Source: Hyphomonadaceae bacterium UBA1849
GTDB taxonomy: Bacteria; Pseudomonadota; Alphaproteobacteria; Caulobacterales; Hyphomonadaceae
Length of the DNA: 64,000 nt
Direction of reading: 5' to 3'
NCBI GenBank assembly: GCA_002338565.1
Contig: DDIN01000008.1
Coordinates: 492,167 to 556,166 of the forward strand
The translations under genes were made by a program, and so were the position numbers. The notes below the pieces were generated by a model that was not told where the DNA came from, searched no databases, and saw only the letters and a list, made by a program, of their open reading frames with translations. Shown here one piece after another: positions 1 through 8,615 of this stretch (within the stretch, counting starts at the first letter, position 1; each line of letters opens with the position of its first letter).

Positions 1-1269
1 GGCTGGTGGTTCTGGGACCCGGTCGAGAACGTCTCTCTAATGCCATGGCTGGCCGGTACTGCTCTTCTCCACTCCACGCTCGTGGTCGAGAAGCGCAACA
101 CCTTCATGAACTGGACGCTTTTGCTCGCGATCGCGACCTTCTCGCTCAGCCTGGTAGGCACGTTCATCGTGCGGTCGGGCGTTCTGACGTCCGTCCACGC
201 CTTTGCCGTTGACCCTGAGCGCGGTGTCTACCTGCTCGGTCTTCTGGCGATTGCGACCGGCGGCGCGCTTTTCCTCTATGCCACCCGCGCGGCGAAAATC
301 GCCTCCACGACGACGTTTGATGCCGTCAGTCGCGAAGGCAGTCTGGTTCTGAACAACCTTCTCCTCTGCGCCGCGACAGCGACTGTCTTCATCGGCACAT
401 TCTATCCGCTCTTTATGGAAGCGGCGACCGGCGACAAACTCACCGTTGGCCCTCCTTTCTATGACAAGACGTTCGCGCCGATCATGGTCGGCCTGATCTT
501 CTTCATGGCCTTTGGTCCGCTGCTCAAATGGCGGATTGATGACCCTAAGCGTATCGTAAAACCGCTCCTGATGATTGCGGGCGCAGCGCTGCTAATGACC
601 GTTCTGACCGTTATGTTCGGCAAGACGGTATGGGGCGCGGCTGGCATGGCGCTCGGCGTCGGTCTGATCGCTGGCGCGCTCATCTCCTTTGGCGAAAAAG
701 CCAAATTCGGCAAAGCGCCGCTCGCTAGTTCTCTCAAGCTTATGGGCCGCCTGCCCGCTGCCGCTTACGGCTTCCTTCTTGGCCATGTCGGCCTTGCTGT
801 CACTGTGATTGGTATTACCGGCATGAGCGTCTGGGCACAGGAAGAGCAGTTCGTGCTCAATCCGGGCGAGACGGCGACCGTCTCCGGCTATGAGCTGATG
901 CTGGTCGATGTCTCTGAATCCGAAGGCGCAAACTATGTGCGCCAGAGCGCGCAGGTGAACATCTTCCGGAATGATGTGGAAGTTGCCCGCCTGCATCCGG
1001 AACGCCGCTTCTATCCGGTCGAACAAAACATGACGACCGAAACCGCGCTTGATTACGGCGTATTCCGCATTCTCTACACCGCGATTGGCGAGATTACAGA
1101 AACCGGTCTTCAGGTCCGCTTCTATGTGCACCCGCTTGTCAGCTGGATCTGGATTGGCTGCATTATTATGGCCTTTGGCGGCTTTATCTCGCTGACAGAT
1201 GCCCGCTTCCGTGTCAGCGCACCGCAACCGAAGGTGACGCATAATGCAGCGTCCTCTCTGGCGGAATAG
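1..1269 (+). CDS. ccmF: Cytochrome c heme lyase subunit CcmF (3' part, 5' end outside window)
   Basis: The frame is open from the first base, so the gene begins upstream of the window; 422 residues are visible. The visible protein opens with the tryptophan-rich WWFWDPVENVSLMPWL segment, the heme-handling WWD motif of the CcmF/CcmC family, followed by several hydrophobic helices and a periplasmic stretch before a last membrane helix near the C-terminus. CcmF works with CcmH and CcmI to attach heme to apocytochrome c in the periplasm. The gene is followed after 9 bases by ccmG and then the rest of a ccm operon, which confirms the call. Confidence 0.95.
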   Translation, partial: GWWFWDPVENVSLMPWLAGTALLHSTLVVEKRNTFMNWTLLLAIATFSLSLVGTFIVRSGVLTSVHAFAVDPERGVYLLGLLAIATGGALFLYATRAAKIASTTTFDAVSREGSLVLNNLLLCAATATVFIGTFYPLFMEAATGDKLTVGPPFYDKTFAPIMVGLIFFMAFGPLLKWRIDDPKRIVKPLLMIAGAALLMTVLTVMFGKTVWGAAGMALGVGLIAGALISFGEKAKFGKAPLASSLKLMGRLPAAAYGFLLGHVGLAVTVIGITGMSVWAQEEQFVLNPGETATVSGYELMLVDVSESEGANYVRQSAQVNIFRNDVEVARLHPERRFYPVEQNMTTETALDYGVFRILYTAIGEITETGLQVRFYVHPLVSWIWIGCIIMAFGGFISLTDARFRVSAPQPKVTHNAASSLAE

Positions 1270-1278
1270 GAACCCGAC

Positions 1279-1821
1279 ATGTCCTGGAAATCTTACCTGC
1301 CATTTGCACTCTTTGTGGGCCTGATCGCCGTCTTCGGGATTGGCCTGACGCTGAAGCCTCAGGAGCTTCCGTCCGAGTTCATCAACGAACCCGTGCCGCA
1401 GTTTGAAATCGCCAACCTGTTTGAAGACGAACCGAACGTAACGTCCGAGACTCTTTCCGGTGAGTTCACCTTGCTCAACGTCTTCGGCTCATGGTGCCGG
1501 ACCTGCATTATCGAGCACCCGTATCTGGTGCAGCTGAAAGAAGAGACCGGCATTCGCATTATTGGCCTCGACTGGCGCGATACGCGTCCGGCAGCACTGG
1601 AATGGCTCGACCGCCTCGGCAACCCGTATGACATTATCGGCTTTGACGAGCACTCCGAGGTCGCCATCGGCCTTGGCGTGACCGGTGCGCCGGAAACCTT
1701 CCTCATCGATCCGGAAGGCATCATCCGCTACAAGCATGTCGGCGAAATGAACCCTCAGATCTGGAATGAGGTTTTCGTTCCGCTCATCGAGAATTACACG
1801 CCCCCGGCAGGTGCTGCATGA
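1279..1821 (+). CDS. ccmG: Thiol:disulfide interchange protein CcmG/DsbE
   Basis: This 180-residue protein has one N-terminal membrane anchor (about residues 7-26) and a periplasmic thioredoxin fold. The redox motif WCRTC is at residues 72-76 and the cis-proline region (GVTGAPETFLIDPEG) follows near residue 135. CcmG reduces the apocytochrome c/CcmH cysteines before heme attachment. It lies 9 bases after ccmF and overlaps the next gene by 4 bases (ATGA), so it is translationally coupled in the ccm operon. Confidence 0.93.
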   Translation: MSWKSYLPFALFVGLIAVFGIGLTLKPQELPSEFINEPVPQFEIANLFEDEPNVTSETLSGEFTLLNVFGSWCRTCIIEHPYLVQLKEETGIRIIGLDWRDTRPAALEWLDRLGNPYDIIGFDEHSEVAIGLGVTGAPETFLIDPEGIIRYKHVGEMNPQIWNEVFVPLIENYTPPAGAA

Positions 1822-2126
1822 TCCGTTCGGGTTTGCTCGCATCCGCCTTGATCCTCACGCCTGCTGCCGTGGCCGGTACAGAGGCGTCACTCTCTGATGC
1901 AGACGTGGCAGCGCGGGTCATGGCCGTTGCGCAATCGCTCAACAGTCCTCTCGTCGAAGGGCAAACGCTGGCAAGCTCGGGCACCGAATTTGCGGCATCT
2001 GCCATCGAACTCATCGAAGAACAAGTCCGTGCCGGACAGAGCGATGACGAGATCACAGCGTACTTCCGCCAGCGTTACGGCTCAACCATGGTAACGCCCG
2101 CGACCAGCCAGGAGGCCGACAAGTAA
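1818..2126 (+). CDS. CcmH-like periplasmic protein lacking the CxxC motif
   Basis: A 102-residue protein with a signal peptide (about residues 1-20). Its body aligns by eye with the following CcmH: the tail VRAGQSDDEITAYFRQRYG matches VRAGDTDDEVRAYMQTNYG of CcmH. At the position of the CcmH redox motif LRCVVC (residues 40-45) this protein has LNSPLV (41-46), so both cysteines are gone, and it has no C-terminal membrane helix. It is coupled to ccmG (4-base overlap) and to ccmH (1-base overlap). I infer a tandem duplicate of ccmH that has kept the fold but not thiol chemistry. It may act as a binding partner within the lyase complex. Confidence 0.75.
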   Translation: MIRSGLLASALILTPAAVAGTEASLSDADVAARVMAVAQSLNSPLVEGQTLASSGTEFAASAIELIEEQVRAGQSDDEITAYFRQRYGSTMVTPATSQEADK

Positions 2127-2599
2127 TGCTACGCGCACTCTTTTTATCTTTCGCCCTCCTCTCTGCGCCTGCGGCCTTTGCACAAAATGCAGAGCTGGAT
2201 GACGCTACAGTCGAACAGCGTACAGAGGACATTTCCCGCACCCTGCGCTGCGTCGTATGTCAGAACCAGTCCATCGCGGATTCCAATGCGACACTGGCCG
2301 AAGACATGCGCCGCCTCGTTGAAGTGCGCGTCCGTGCCGGCGACACCGATGATGAAGTGCGCGCCTATATGCAGACCAATTATGGCGACTTCGTTCTGAT
2401 GAGCCCGCCGGTGAAACCGACAACCTATCTACTCTGGTTCAGCCCGTTGCTCATCGTTGGCGGCGGCCTCATCTGGTATGTCATGTCTGCGCGCAAGCGT
2501 GCCGCTGAAGCGACCGGAACCGAACTTGGCGATGACGACCTGTCGGCGGAAGAACAGGCCCGCCTGCAAAAGCTTATGGATGAAAACGCCTCCTCATGA
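2126..2599 (+). CDS. ccmH: Cytochrome c maturation protein CcmH
   Basis: 157 residues with a signal peptide, the family motif LRCVVCQNQ (C42 and C45), and a C-terminal membrane helix (YLLWFSPLLIVGGGLIWYVM). CcmH presents reduced apocytochrome c to the CcmF/CcmI lyase module. Its start overlaps the last base of the preceding paralogue and its stop overlaps the start of ccmI by 4 bases, a tight operon arrangement. It is a single-domain CcmH of the alphaproteobacterial (CycL) type rather than the long enterobacterial fusion. Confidence 0.94.
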   Translation: MLRALFLSFALLSAPAAFAQNAELDDATVEQRTEDISRTLRCVVCQNQSIADSNATLAEDMRRLVEVRVRAGDTDDEVRAYMQTNYGDFVLMSPPVKPTTYLLWFSPLLIVGGGLIWYVMSARKRAAEATGTELGDDDLSAEEQARLQKLMDENASS

Positions 2600-3531
2600 T
2601 GACACTTGTTATTCTGGCCGTCCTTCTGGTCCTCACACTTCTTGTTGTGATGTCGCCACTCATGCGTCCGTCCACGATCACAGCGCGCGCTTCGCTCAAT
2701 CGCGAGCTTGAAGCCAGCAAGACCCAGCTTGAACAGATCAAAGCCGAAGTTGAGTCCGGTTTTCTGGATGAAGATGGCGCCAGACGTGCCCGCCGCGCTA
2801 TGGAGCGCCGTATTCTGAAACTCGGCGAGCGCCTGGATGCTCTGGATACAGAGGGCGACGAACCTGCTCTCGCCAATTGGATCCGCTATTCTGTCCCGGC
2901 CGTGATCGTTCTCGTCGCCGGAGGCGGCTACGCTCTGGTTGGCCAGCCATTTTACGAGCGCAATGATAACCAGCCACCGGCCGAAGCAACCAATGCGCTG
3001 GTGGAGCTATTGCAGAATGGCACGCCGGAAGAAATCGAACGCGTTCTGTCGGCCCGCCTCGCAGAAGAGCCGAACCCGATCGCCTATATGGTGCTCGGCC
3101 GTGTACAGATCGAACAGGGCAAATTCGATGAGGGCCTTGCCTCTTACGATGCTGCGCTAGAACTGACGAACAATGATCCGCGCATCGTTGAAGAGCGCCA
3201 GATGGTTGTCGATTATATTGCTCAGGCCCGTGGACAGGCACCAAACTCGGCTGCGCCAGACATCTCTGATGAACAACGCCGCGCCATCACATCCATGAGC
3301 CAGGAAGACCAGCAGGCCCAGATCCGCTCCATGGTTGAAGGCCTCGCCATTCGCCTCGAAGATAACCCGGACGACCTCACCGGCTGGCTTCGTCTTATCC
3401 GTGCACGGACTGTTCTGGGCGAACCGGAAGCTGCCGCCGAAGCGCTCGCCTCTGCACGTGCGTTTTATGCTGGAAATGCCGAGGCAGAGGCACAGCTTGA
3501 TACGCTCGCAGCAGAGCTTTCCCTCCCTTAA
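2596..3531 (+). CDS. ccmI: Cytochrome c maturation protein CcmI (CycH), TPR
   Basis: 311 residues. An N-terminal membrane helix (about 1-20), a cytoplasmic heptad-rich loop (about 30-95), a second helix (WIRYSVPAVIVLVAGGGYALV) and a periplasmic TPR region (about 135-311) follow the CcmI/CycH plan. CcmI holds the C-terminus of apocytochrome c for the heme lyase. It overlaps ccmH by 4 bases and is the last gene of the ccm operon; no strong intrinsic terminator is visible before the next gene. Confidence 0.9.
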   Translation: MMTLVILAVLLVLTLLVVMSPLMRPSTITARASLNRELEASKTQLEQIKAEVESGFLDEDGARRARRAMERRILKLGERLDALDTEGDEPALANWIRYSVPAVIVLVAGGGYALVGQPFYERNDNQPPAEATNALVELLQNGTPEEIERVLSARLAEEPNPIAYMVLGRVQIEQGKFDEGLASYDAALELTNNDPRIVEERQMVVDYIAQARGQAPNSAAPDISDEQRRAITSMSQEDQQAQIRSMVEGLAIRLEDNPDDLTGWLRLIRARTVLGEPEAAAEALASARAFYAGNAEAEAQLDTLAAELSLP

Positions 3532-3639
3532 TGACATTCTTGTAAGGAAACAGCTTACCGGCTTGTCACCGTAGCTTTGGGCGGTTTACGTTCCGCGCCA
3601 CGGAAATCTGGCATTTTGATTTCGCATCTGGAGTAATTT

Positions 3640-5805
3640 ATGAAACGTTTTGCACTGGCATCAGTTTGCCTTCTTGCAATGTCTGCACCGGCAATGGCTG
3701 TCGAAGGCATGTACACGCCGGACCAGCTCCCAGAGATCGCCGATGATCTGCGTGAAGCAGGTCTTGAGCTTGATCCAAACACGCTGACAGACCTGACCGC
3801 GTTCCCGATGGGCGCTGTTGTGTCCCTCGGCGGCTGTACAGCTTCTTTCGTATCCCCTGAAGGCCTGGTTGTATCCAACCACCACTGTGTGCGCGGCTCT
3901 ATCCAGTACAACTCTACTGAAGAAAACAACTATCTGGCCGACGGCTTCCTCGCGGCGGACCGCGAAGGCGAAGTCCCTGCTGCGCCGGGTTCCCGCATCT
4001 ATGTGACAACCGAACTGACTGACGTCACAGAGCGCGTCTACGCAGCCGTCAACGAAGACATGACTGGCACAGAACGCTATGACGCGATCGACGCAGCACG
4101 CAAAACAATTGTCGCAGAGTGTGAAGCCGAAGCCGGCTACCGCTGCAGCGTCCGTTCTTTCTTCGGCGGCCTCCAGTACAAGCTGATCAAGCAGATGGAA
4201 ATCCGCGACGTTCGCCTCGTCTACGCGCCGGGCGACAATATCGGTAAGTATGGCGGCGATATCGATAACTGGATGTGGCCACGCCACACCGGCGATTTCG
4301 GTTTCTACCGTGCTTATGTCGGTCCAGACGGCCAGCCAGCTGATTATTCTGAAGAGAACGTGCCATACGAGCCAGAACACGTTCTGGAAGTCTCTTCTGC
4401 AGGTCTCGATGATGGCGACTTCGTCATGGTCGCAGGCTATCCGGGCAGCACATCGCGCTATGTCCGCCTGATCGACACAGCGCACACATTCGACTGGTAC
4501 TATCCGACATGGATGGAAGTCAGCCAGGCGACTGTCGACACCATCATGGACGTTGCGCCGGAAGGCTCTGACGCCCGCATCCGTTACGAGTCCCGTCTTG
4601 CTGGCCTCAACAACTACATCAAAAACCGTGGCGGCCAGATTGAAGGCGCACGTCGTGTAGGTCTCGTTGAACTGCGCCGCGAGCGTGAAGCGGCTCTGGA
4701 CGCATGGATCGCAGAAGATCCGTCCCGTGCACACTTCGGTGAAGCGATTGCTGCACTGGATGCGCTGTCAGCTGAATCCAACGCAAATGACGAGCGTGAC
4801 TTCTGGTACAACTACGCGACCAGCCCGACACACCTCGGCACAGCTTACCGTCTCTATCGCCTTGCGAATGAGCGCGAGCTTCCGGATGCAGAGCGTCGCA
4901 GCGGTTATCAGGACCGCGACATGAACTTCTTCACGCAAAGCATGCAGCGCATCGACCGCCGCTATGACGCGACTGTCGACATGGCCATCTGGCAGCGCAT
5001 GCTCGAATTCTACATGAATGCGGGTGAAGAAAACCGTGTGGCAGTTCTCGACGAAGCGCTCGGCCTTGGCGACACATACAATGCTGACGACGTCGCTGCG
5101 ATTATCGCGCCTTATTATGAAGGCACGACTCTCGGCGACGCGGAAACGCGTATCGCACTGATGGACGCAAGCGTTGAAGATCTCGAAGCACTCGACGATC
5201 CATTCATGCAGCTGGCTATCGCGCTCTATGAGTTCGAAATGGAAATGGAAGCACGCGGCAATGAAACAGCTGGCCGTATGAATGCTCTGCGTCCTGCTTA
5301 CATGGAAGCGATCATCGCATGGCAGCGCTCTCAAGGCGAAGTCACTTACCCCGATGCTAACTCCACTCTGCGCGTAACTTACGGTTCCGTACTGGGCGGC
5401 TCTCCACGTGACGGCATGGCTTACCTGCCATTCACCACGCTGGAAGGCATTCTGGAAAAAGACAGCGGCATCGCACCGTTTGATGCACCGCCAGAACAGC
5501 TCGAACTCATCGAGAACGGCACATACGGCCCGTACGAGCTTGAGAGCCTCGGCTCTGTTCCTGTCAACTATCTGACAGACCTCGACTCTACAGGTGGCAA
5601 CTCCGGTTCGGCGACGCTGAACGCACAAGGCCAGCTCGTTGGTCTTCTGTTCGACGGTACAATCGAATCTGTGAACTCCGACTGGCACTTTGACCCGCGT
5701 ACAACGCGTTCTATCCACGTGGATACACGCTACATGCTCTGGGTCATGGATTACGTGTCCGGCGCTGATTACCTGATCGAAGAAATGAACGTGGTCGGCG
5801 AGTAA
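3640..5805 (+). CDS. S46 family dipeptidyl-peptidase (DPP7/DPP11-like), exported
   Basis: 721 residues with a clear signal peptide ending near AMAVEG and a good ribosome site (GGAG, 6 bases before ATG). The catalytic histidine lies in SNHHC (residues 79-83). The conserved GGDIDNWMWPRHTGDF block (about 205-220) carries the family's acidic residue. The nucleophile is in GGNSGS, where the first serine is residue 655, the same number as in Porphyromonas DPP11. S46 enzymes remove dipeptides from peptide N-termini in the periplasm or at the surface. Whether this one prefers hydrophobic (DPP7) or acidic (DPP11) P1 residues cannot be read safely here. A terminator follows directly. Confidence 0.93.
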   Translation: MKRFALASVCLLAMSAPAMAVEGMYTPDQLPEIADDLREAGLELDPNTLTDLTAFPMGAVVSLGGCTASFVSPEGLVVSNHHCVRGSIQYNSTEENNYLADGFLAADREGEVPAAPGSRIYVTTELTDVTERVYAAVNEDMTGTERYDAIDAARKTIVAECEAEAGYRCSVRSFFGGLQYKLIKQMEIRDVRLVYAPGDNIGKYGGDIDNWMWPRHTGDFGFYRAYVGPDGQPADYSEENVPYEPEHVLEVSSAGLDDGDFVMVAGYPGSTSRYVRLIDTAHTFDWYYPTWMEVSQATVDTIMDVAPEGSDARIRYESRLAGLNNYIKNRGGQIEGARRVGLVELRREREAALDAWIAEDPSRAHFGEAIAALDALSAESNANDERDFWYNYATSPTHLGTAYRLYRLANERELPDAERRSGYQDRDMNFFTQSMQRIDRRYDATVDMAIWQRMLEFYMNAGEENRVAVLDEALGLGDTYNADDVAAIIAPYYEGTTLGDAETRIALMDASVEDLEALDDPFMQLAIALYEFEMEMEARGNETAGRMNALRPAYMEAIIAWQRSQGEVTYPDANSTLRVTYGSVLGGSPRDGMAYLPFTTLEGILEKDSGIAPFDAPPEQLELIENGTYGPYELESLGSVPVNYLTDLDSTGGNSGSATLNAQGQLVGLLFDGTIESVNSDWHFDPRTTRSIHVDTRYMLWVMDYVSGADYLIEEMNVVGE

Positions 5806-5831
5806 GCTGACCCGCTCAATTGAGATACCTG

Positions 5832-5860
5832 AAACGCCGCTTCATTATGGAGCGGCGTTT
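5832..5860 (+). terminator. Rho-independent terminator after S46 peptidase
   Basis: A perfect 10-bp stem (AAACGCCGCT / AGCGGCGTTT) encloses a 9-base loop and ends in a T run. It lies 27 bases past the peptidase stop codon. Confidence 0.8.
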
Positions 5861-5898
5861 TGCCTTGCATGACGGCGCGCCTTCATTAGATTCAGCTT

Positions 5899-6381
5899 AT
5901 GTCCAATTCGAACGATGTCCTGATCGCGCTGCGCCAGATTACGCGCGCCATTGACCTGCACTCCAAAAAAATGGTGCGGGAAATCGGTCTTACCTCACCG
6001 CAGCTTCTTGTGATGAAAGAGATCGAACTTCTGGAACGCGCAAAGCCGTCCCTCATCGCCAAAGCGGTACACCTTTCCCAGGCGACCGTGACCTCAATCA
6101 TCGACCGCCTTGTATCCGCAGGTCTGATCATTAGAGAACGAAGCAGTGAAGACAAACGCGTCGTCCACCTCACCCTGACCGATGCCGGCAAAGAGAAAAT
6201 GGCGAACGCACCCGACCTCTTGCAGGCGGGCTTTATCGAGCGGTTTTCAAAGCTTGAAGAATGGGAAAGGCTGCAGCTGATCTCGTCGCTGCAGCGCATT
6301 GCCGGAATGATGAATGCCGAAGCGCTGGACGTTGCGCCAATTCTTGAAATCGGCGACCTCCAACACTCTGATACATTCTAG
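5899..6381 (+). CDS. MarR family transcriptional regulator (paralogue 1)
   Basis: 160 residues with a winged helix-turn-helix (about 30-100: SPQLLVMKEI, SQATVTSIIDRLVSAGLI and the wing SSEDKRVVHLTLTDAG). The C-terminal helix has APDLLQAGFIERFSKLEEWE. It is clearly related to the MarR protein at 13189-13671, which has the same length and the same C-terminal APDLLQA-F-RF-L-W and MM-A-APIL elements. Its 3' end overlaps the 3' end of proB by 4 bases. The regulated genes and ligand are unknown; there is no obvious ribosome site. Confidence 0.88.
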   Translation: MSNSNDVLIALRQITRAIDLHSKKMVREIGLTSPQLLVMKEIELLERAKPSLIAKAVHLSQATVTSIIDRLVSAGLIIRERSSEDKRVVHLTLTDAGKEKMANAPDLLQAGFIERFSKLEEWERLQLISSLQRIAGMMNAEALDVAPILEIGDLQHSDTF

Positions 6382-7547
6382 TCGAGAGAGACTTCGTCGA
6401 CCTGCAGAACGTCGTCTACAGGCTGGTCCCAGTTGAGGTGACGTTCTTCCAGAAGGATAAGGTTCTTCTGGTTGATGATCACGTCACTGGCTTTATAGCC
6501 CAGCAGCTCTTTAGGCGTTTTATCCTGGTTAAGCGCCAGAATAAGCGCTTCCTGTGACCCGAAATTCGTCAGACCGCGCGCGACCTCAAGACCGTCCTCA
6601 TCAAAGATGTGCAGAACATCACCCTTGCCGAAGTCACCCTGAATGGATGCAACATCCTGAGCGCGGACACCAATTTCGCCCGAGCGAATGTCGCGCGCAG
6701 GGTTATTCCGCACGGTGATAGACCCCGCCATGTTCAGACGGTCTGTAAGCCAGACGGCCCAGCTTGATGCCGGATCAGTCTCAGCAACACATTCAGTGTA
6801 ACGTCGCTCACCGTTCAGCACCGCGAGGATCGGCTGATCGATCTCACCTTTCGCGATCAGAGTCGCGCAACCGGCGTTCTGCGCCATATTGGCAGCCTGC
6901 ATCTTGGTCATCATACCACCGGAACCGAGCGAGCTCGTGGACTTGGTAACTTCCAGATACTCTGCGACGTCGTGAACTTTCTCCACGAACTGCGCGCCTT
7001 CCTCTTCCGGATTACGGTCGTAAAGGCCGTCAATACTGGTGAGGATGAGCAGTTTGGACGCCATAAGCATCTGGGCAACCTTCGCCGCAAGACGGTCATT
7101 GTCGCCGACGCGGATTTCCTCGGTCGTAACGGTATCGTTCTCGTTGACGATTGGCAGAATGCCGCGCTCGAGCAGGCGGGTAATCGTGTTGCGCGTATTC
7201 AGGAAGCGGCGTCGGTTTTCGAGATCCTCTGCCGTGATGAGCACTTGCGCAATGTCGAAGCCATACTCTGTGGCCACCTGCTTATAGACGTTCAGAAGGA
7301 ACGGTTGACCGACGGCAGCCGCCGCCTGCTTGTCCTGTACGCCAGCTTCAGCTGGGTCTGCGCCAAGGAGCCCGAGGCCCAGCGCGACTGATCCGGAAGA
7401 CGTCAGAACGACCTCTTTTCCTTCTTTTCGCAGCGCGGCAATGTCTCCAAGCAGCCCGTGAATGAATGCGTAGCTTGGGGTCAGGTGCTCTTCATTTACC
7501 AGAAGGCTCGATCCGACTTTTACGACGATGCGGTTTTCAGCAACCAA
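6378..7547 (-). CDS. proB: Glutamate 5-kinase
   Basis: 389 residues with an N-terminal amino-acid kinase domain (IVVKVGSS at residues 7-14; SGSVALGLGLLG; NENDTVTTEEIRVGDNDRLAA) and a C-terminal PUA domain (about 280-365), as in full-length ProB. It phosphorylates glutamate as the first, feedback-controlled step of proline synthesis. The reading frame has no ATG or GTG near the start. Translation seems to use TTG at 7547, preceded by a strong GAGGAGAAAGTA ribosome site. It is divergent from proC-proA-putP across a 192-base promoter region. Confidence 0.93.
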   Translation of the reverse strand: MVAENRIVVKVGSSLLVNEEHLTPSYAFIHGLLGDIAALRKEGKEVVLTSSGSVALGLGLLGADPAEAGVQDKQAAAAVGQPFLLNVYKQVATEYGFDIAQVLITAEDLENRRRFLNTRNTITRLLERGILPIVNENDTVTTEEIRVGDNDRLAAKVAQMLMASKLLILTSIDGLYDRNPEEEGAQFVEKVHDVAEYLEVTKSTSSLGSGGMMTKMQAANMAQNAGCATLIAKGEIDQPILAVLNGERRYTECVAETDPASSWAVWLTDRLNMAGSITVRNNPARDIRSGEIGVRAQDVASIQGDFGKGDVLHIFDEDGLEVARGLTNFGSQEALILALNQDKTPKELLGYKASDVIINQKNLILLEERHLNWDQPVDDVLQVDEVSLD

Positions 7548-7706
7548 TACTTTCTCCTCAAAGTTTCTTGCGGGACTATCTAGAGGGGGTCCCTTGTGGA
7601 AACAACCCCTCAGTCACCGCTATGTTCCCCATTCCTTTCTCTGAAATTTGTGCTAAGCCGCGATTAACGGCATTTCAGGCCCAATTATTTGGGAACTTTC
7701 TGCCCC

Positions 7707-7735
7707 TTGAATACTTAGAACACTAACTATATCTG
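7707..7735 (+). promoter_or_regulatory. Candidate promoter of proC
   Basis: TTGAAT at 7707-7712 could serve as a -35 element and TATATC or TATCTG (7728-7735) as a -10 element, with 15-17 bases between them. Transcription would start near 7740, at the first proC ATG. This would make the message leaderless or favour the in-frame ATG at 7761. The match is by eye only. Confidence 0.3.
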
Positions 7736-7739
7736 CAAG

Positions 7740-8576
7740 ATGCAAAACGGAAACACACATATGAATGACTTGTCTGGCTCGACCGGAACTCAATCGAAAA
7801 AAGCCCTCATGTTCGGCTGCGGAAATATGGGCCAGGCCCTCATCTCCGGCTGGAATGGAGTGGAAAACATCGAGTTCACTGTTGTTGACCCCGCCAAACC
7901 TGTCATTGCCGACGATGTGACGGTTTACGGCTCTGCTGAAGATGTAAAAGACAGCGATTTCGATCTGATCGTCATCGCAGTGAAGCCCCAGCTTATCGAA
8001 GACGTTATCAAGAATGCGCCGCACCTCATGCGTACAGACTGCCTCGTGCTGTCTATTGCTGCGGGCACATCAATGAACACGCTTCAGTCTTACCTTGGTG
8101 AACGGCCGATTGTCCGCATGATGCCGAACATGCCAGCTTCCGTGAAGCTCGGCCTGTCTGCACTGTACGGTAACGACAAGTGCAGTGACGCCGACAAGGC
8201 TGTTATCGATGCCATGGCGACAAATAACGGCAAGTTCATCTGGCTTGATGAAGAAGACAAGATCGACCGTTTCACCGCTATTGCGGGTTCCGGGCCGGGT
8301 TATGTCTTCGAAGTGCTTCGCCTCTTTGCAATGGCGGCGATGGATCTCGGCTTTGAGGAAGAAGATGCGCGCATGCTCGCCATCGGCACTGTGCTCGGCA
8401 CGGCGGCCATGGCTGAACAAAGCGAAAAAACACTGGAAGATCTTCGCAAGTCCGTCACCAGCAAAAACGGCACAACACAAGCCGGTCTCGAACAGTTGAT
8501 GCGCGAGGATACGCTCCGTCAGCTATTCGCAGACACCACGCAGGCTGCGTATAACAGGGCTGTAGAGCTCCGCTAA
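7740..8576 (+). CDS. proC: Pyrroline-5-carboxylate reductase
   Basis: 278 residues. The NADPH-binding Rossmann start (ALMFGCGNMGQALISGW) is near residue 23 and the C-terminal dimer domain carries the family signature (AGSGPGYVFEVLRLFAMAA, then VTSKNGTTQAGLEQL). It performs the last step of proline synthesis. The first ATG (7740) has no ribosome site; a second ATG at 7761 is an alternative start that would remove a poorly conserved seven-residue leader. proA follows after 39 bases, so proC-proA form an operon. Confidence 0.94.
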   Translation: MQNGNTHMNDLSGSTGTQSKKALMFGCGNMGQALISGWNGVENIEFTVVDPAKPVIADDVTVYGSAEDVKDSDFDLIVIAVKPQLIEDVIKNAPHLMRTDCLVLSIAAGTSMNTLQSYLGERPIVRMMPNMPASVKLGLSALYGNDKCSDADKAVIDAMATNNGKFIWLDEEDKIDRFTAIAGSGPGYVFEVLRLFAMAAMDLGFEEEDARMLAIGTVLGTAAMAEQSEKTLEDLRKSVTSKNGTTQAGLEQLMREDTLRQLFADTTQAAYNRAVELR

Positions 8577-8615
8577 ACCTGCTAAAACACACAGAATACC
8601 GATCAGGAAATTATT

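Noticed and set aside
3661..4734. Long open frame (357 residues) on the minus strand inside the S46 peptidase gene
   Set aside because: It has no ribosome site and no family pattern, and it overlaps a clearly conserved peptidase; it is an antisense by-product of codon bias. The same holds for 4768-5718 minus.
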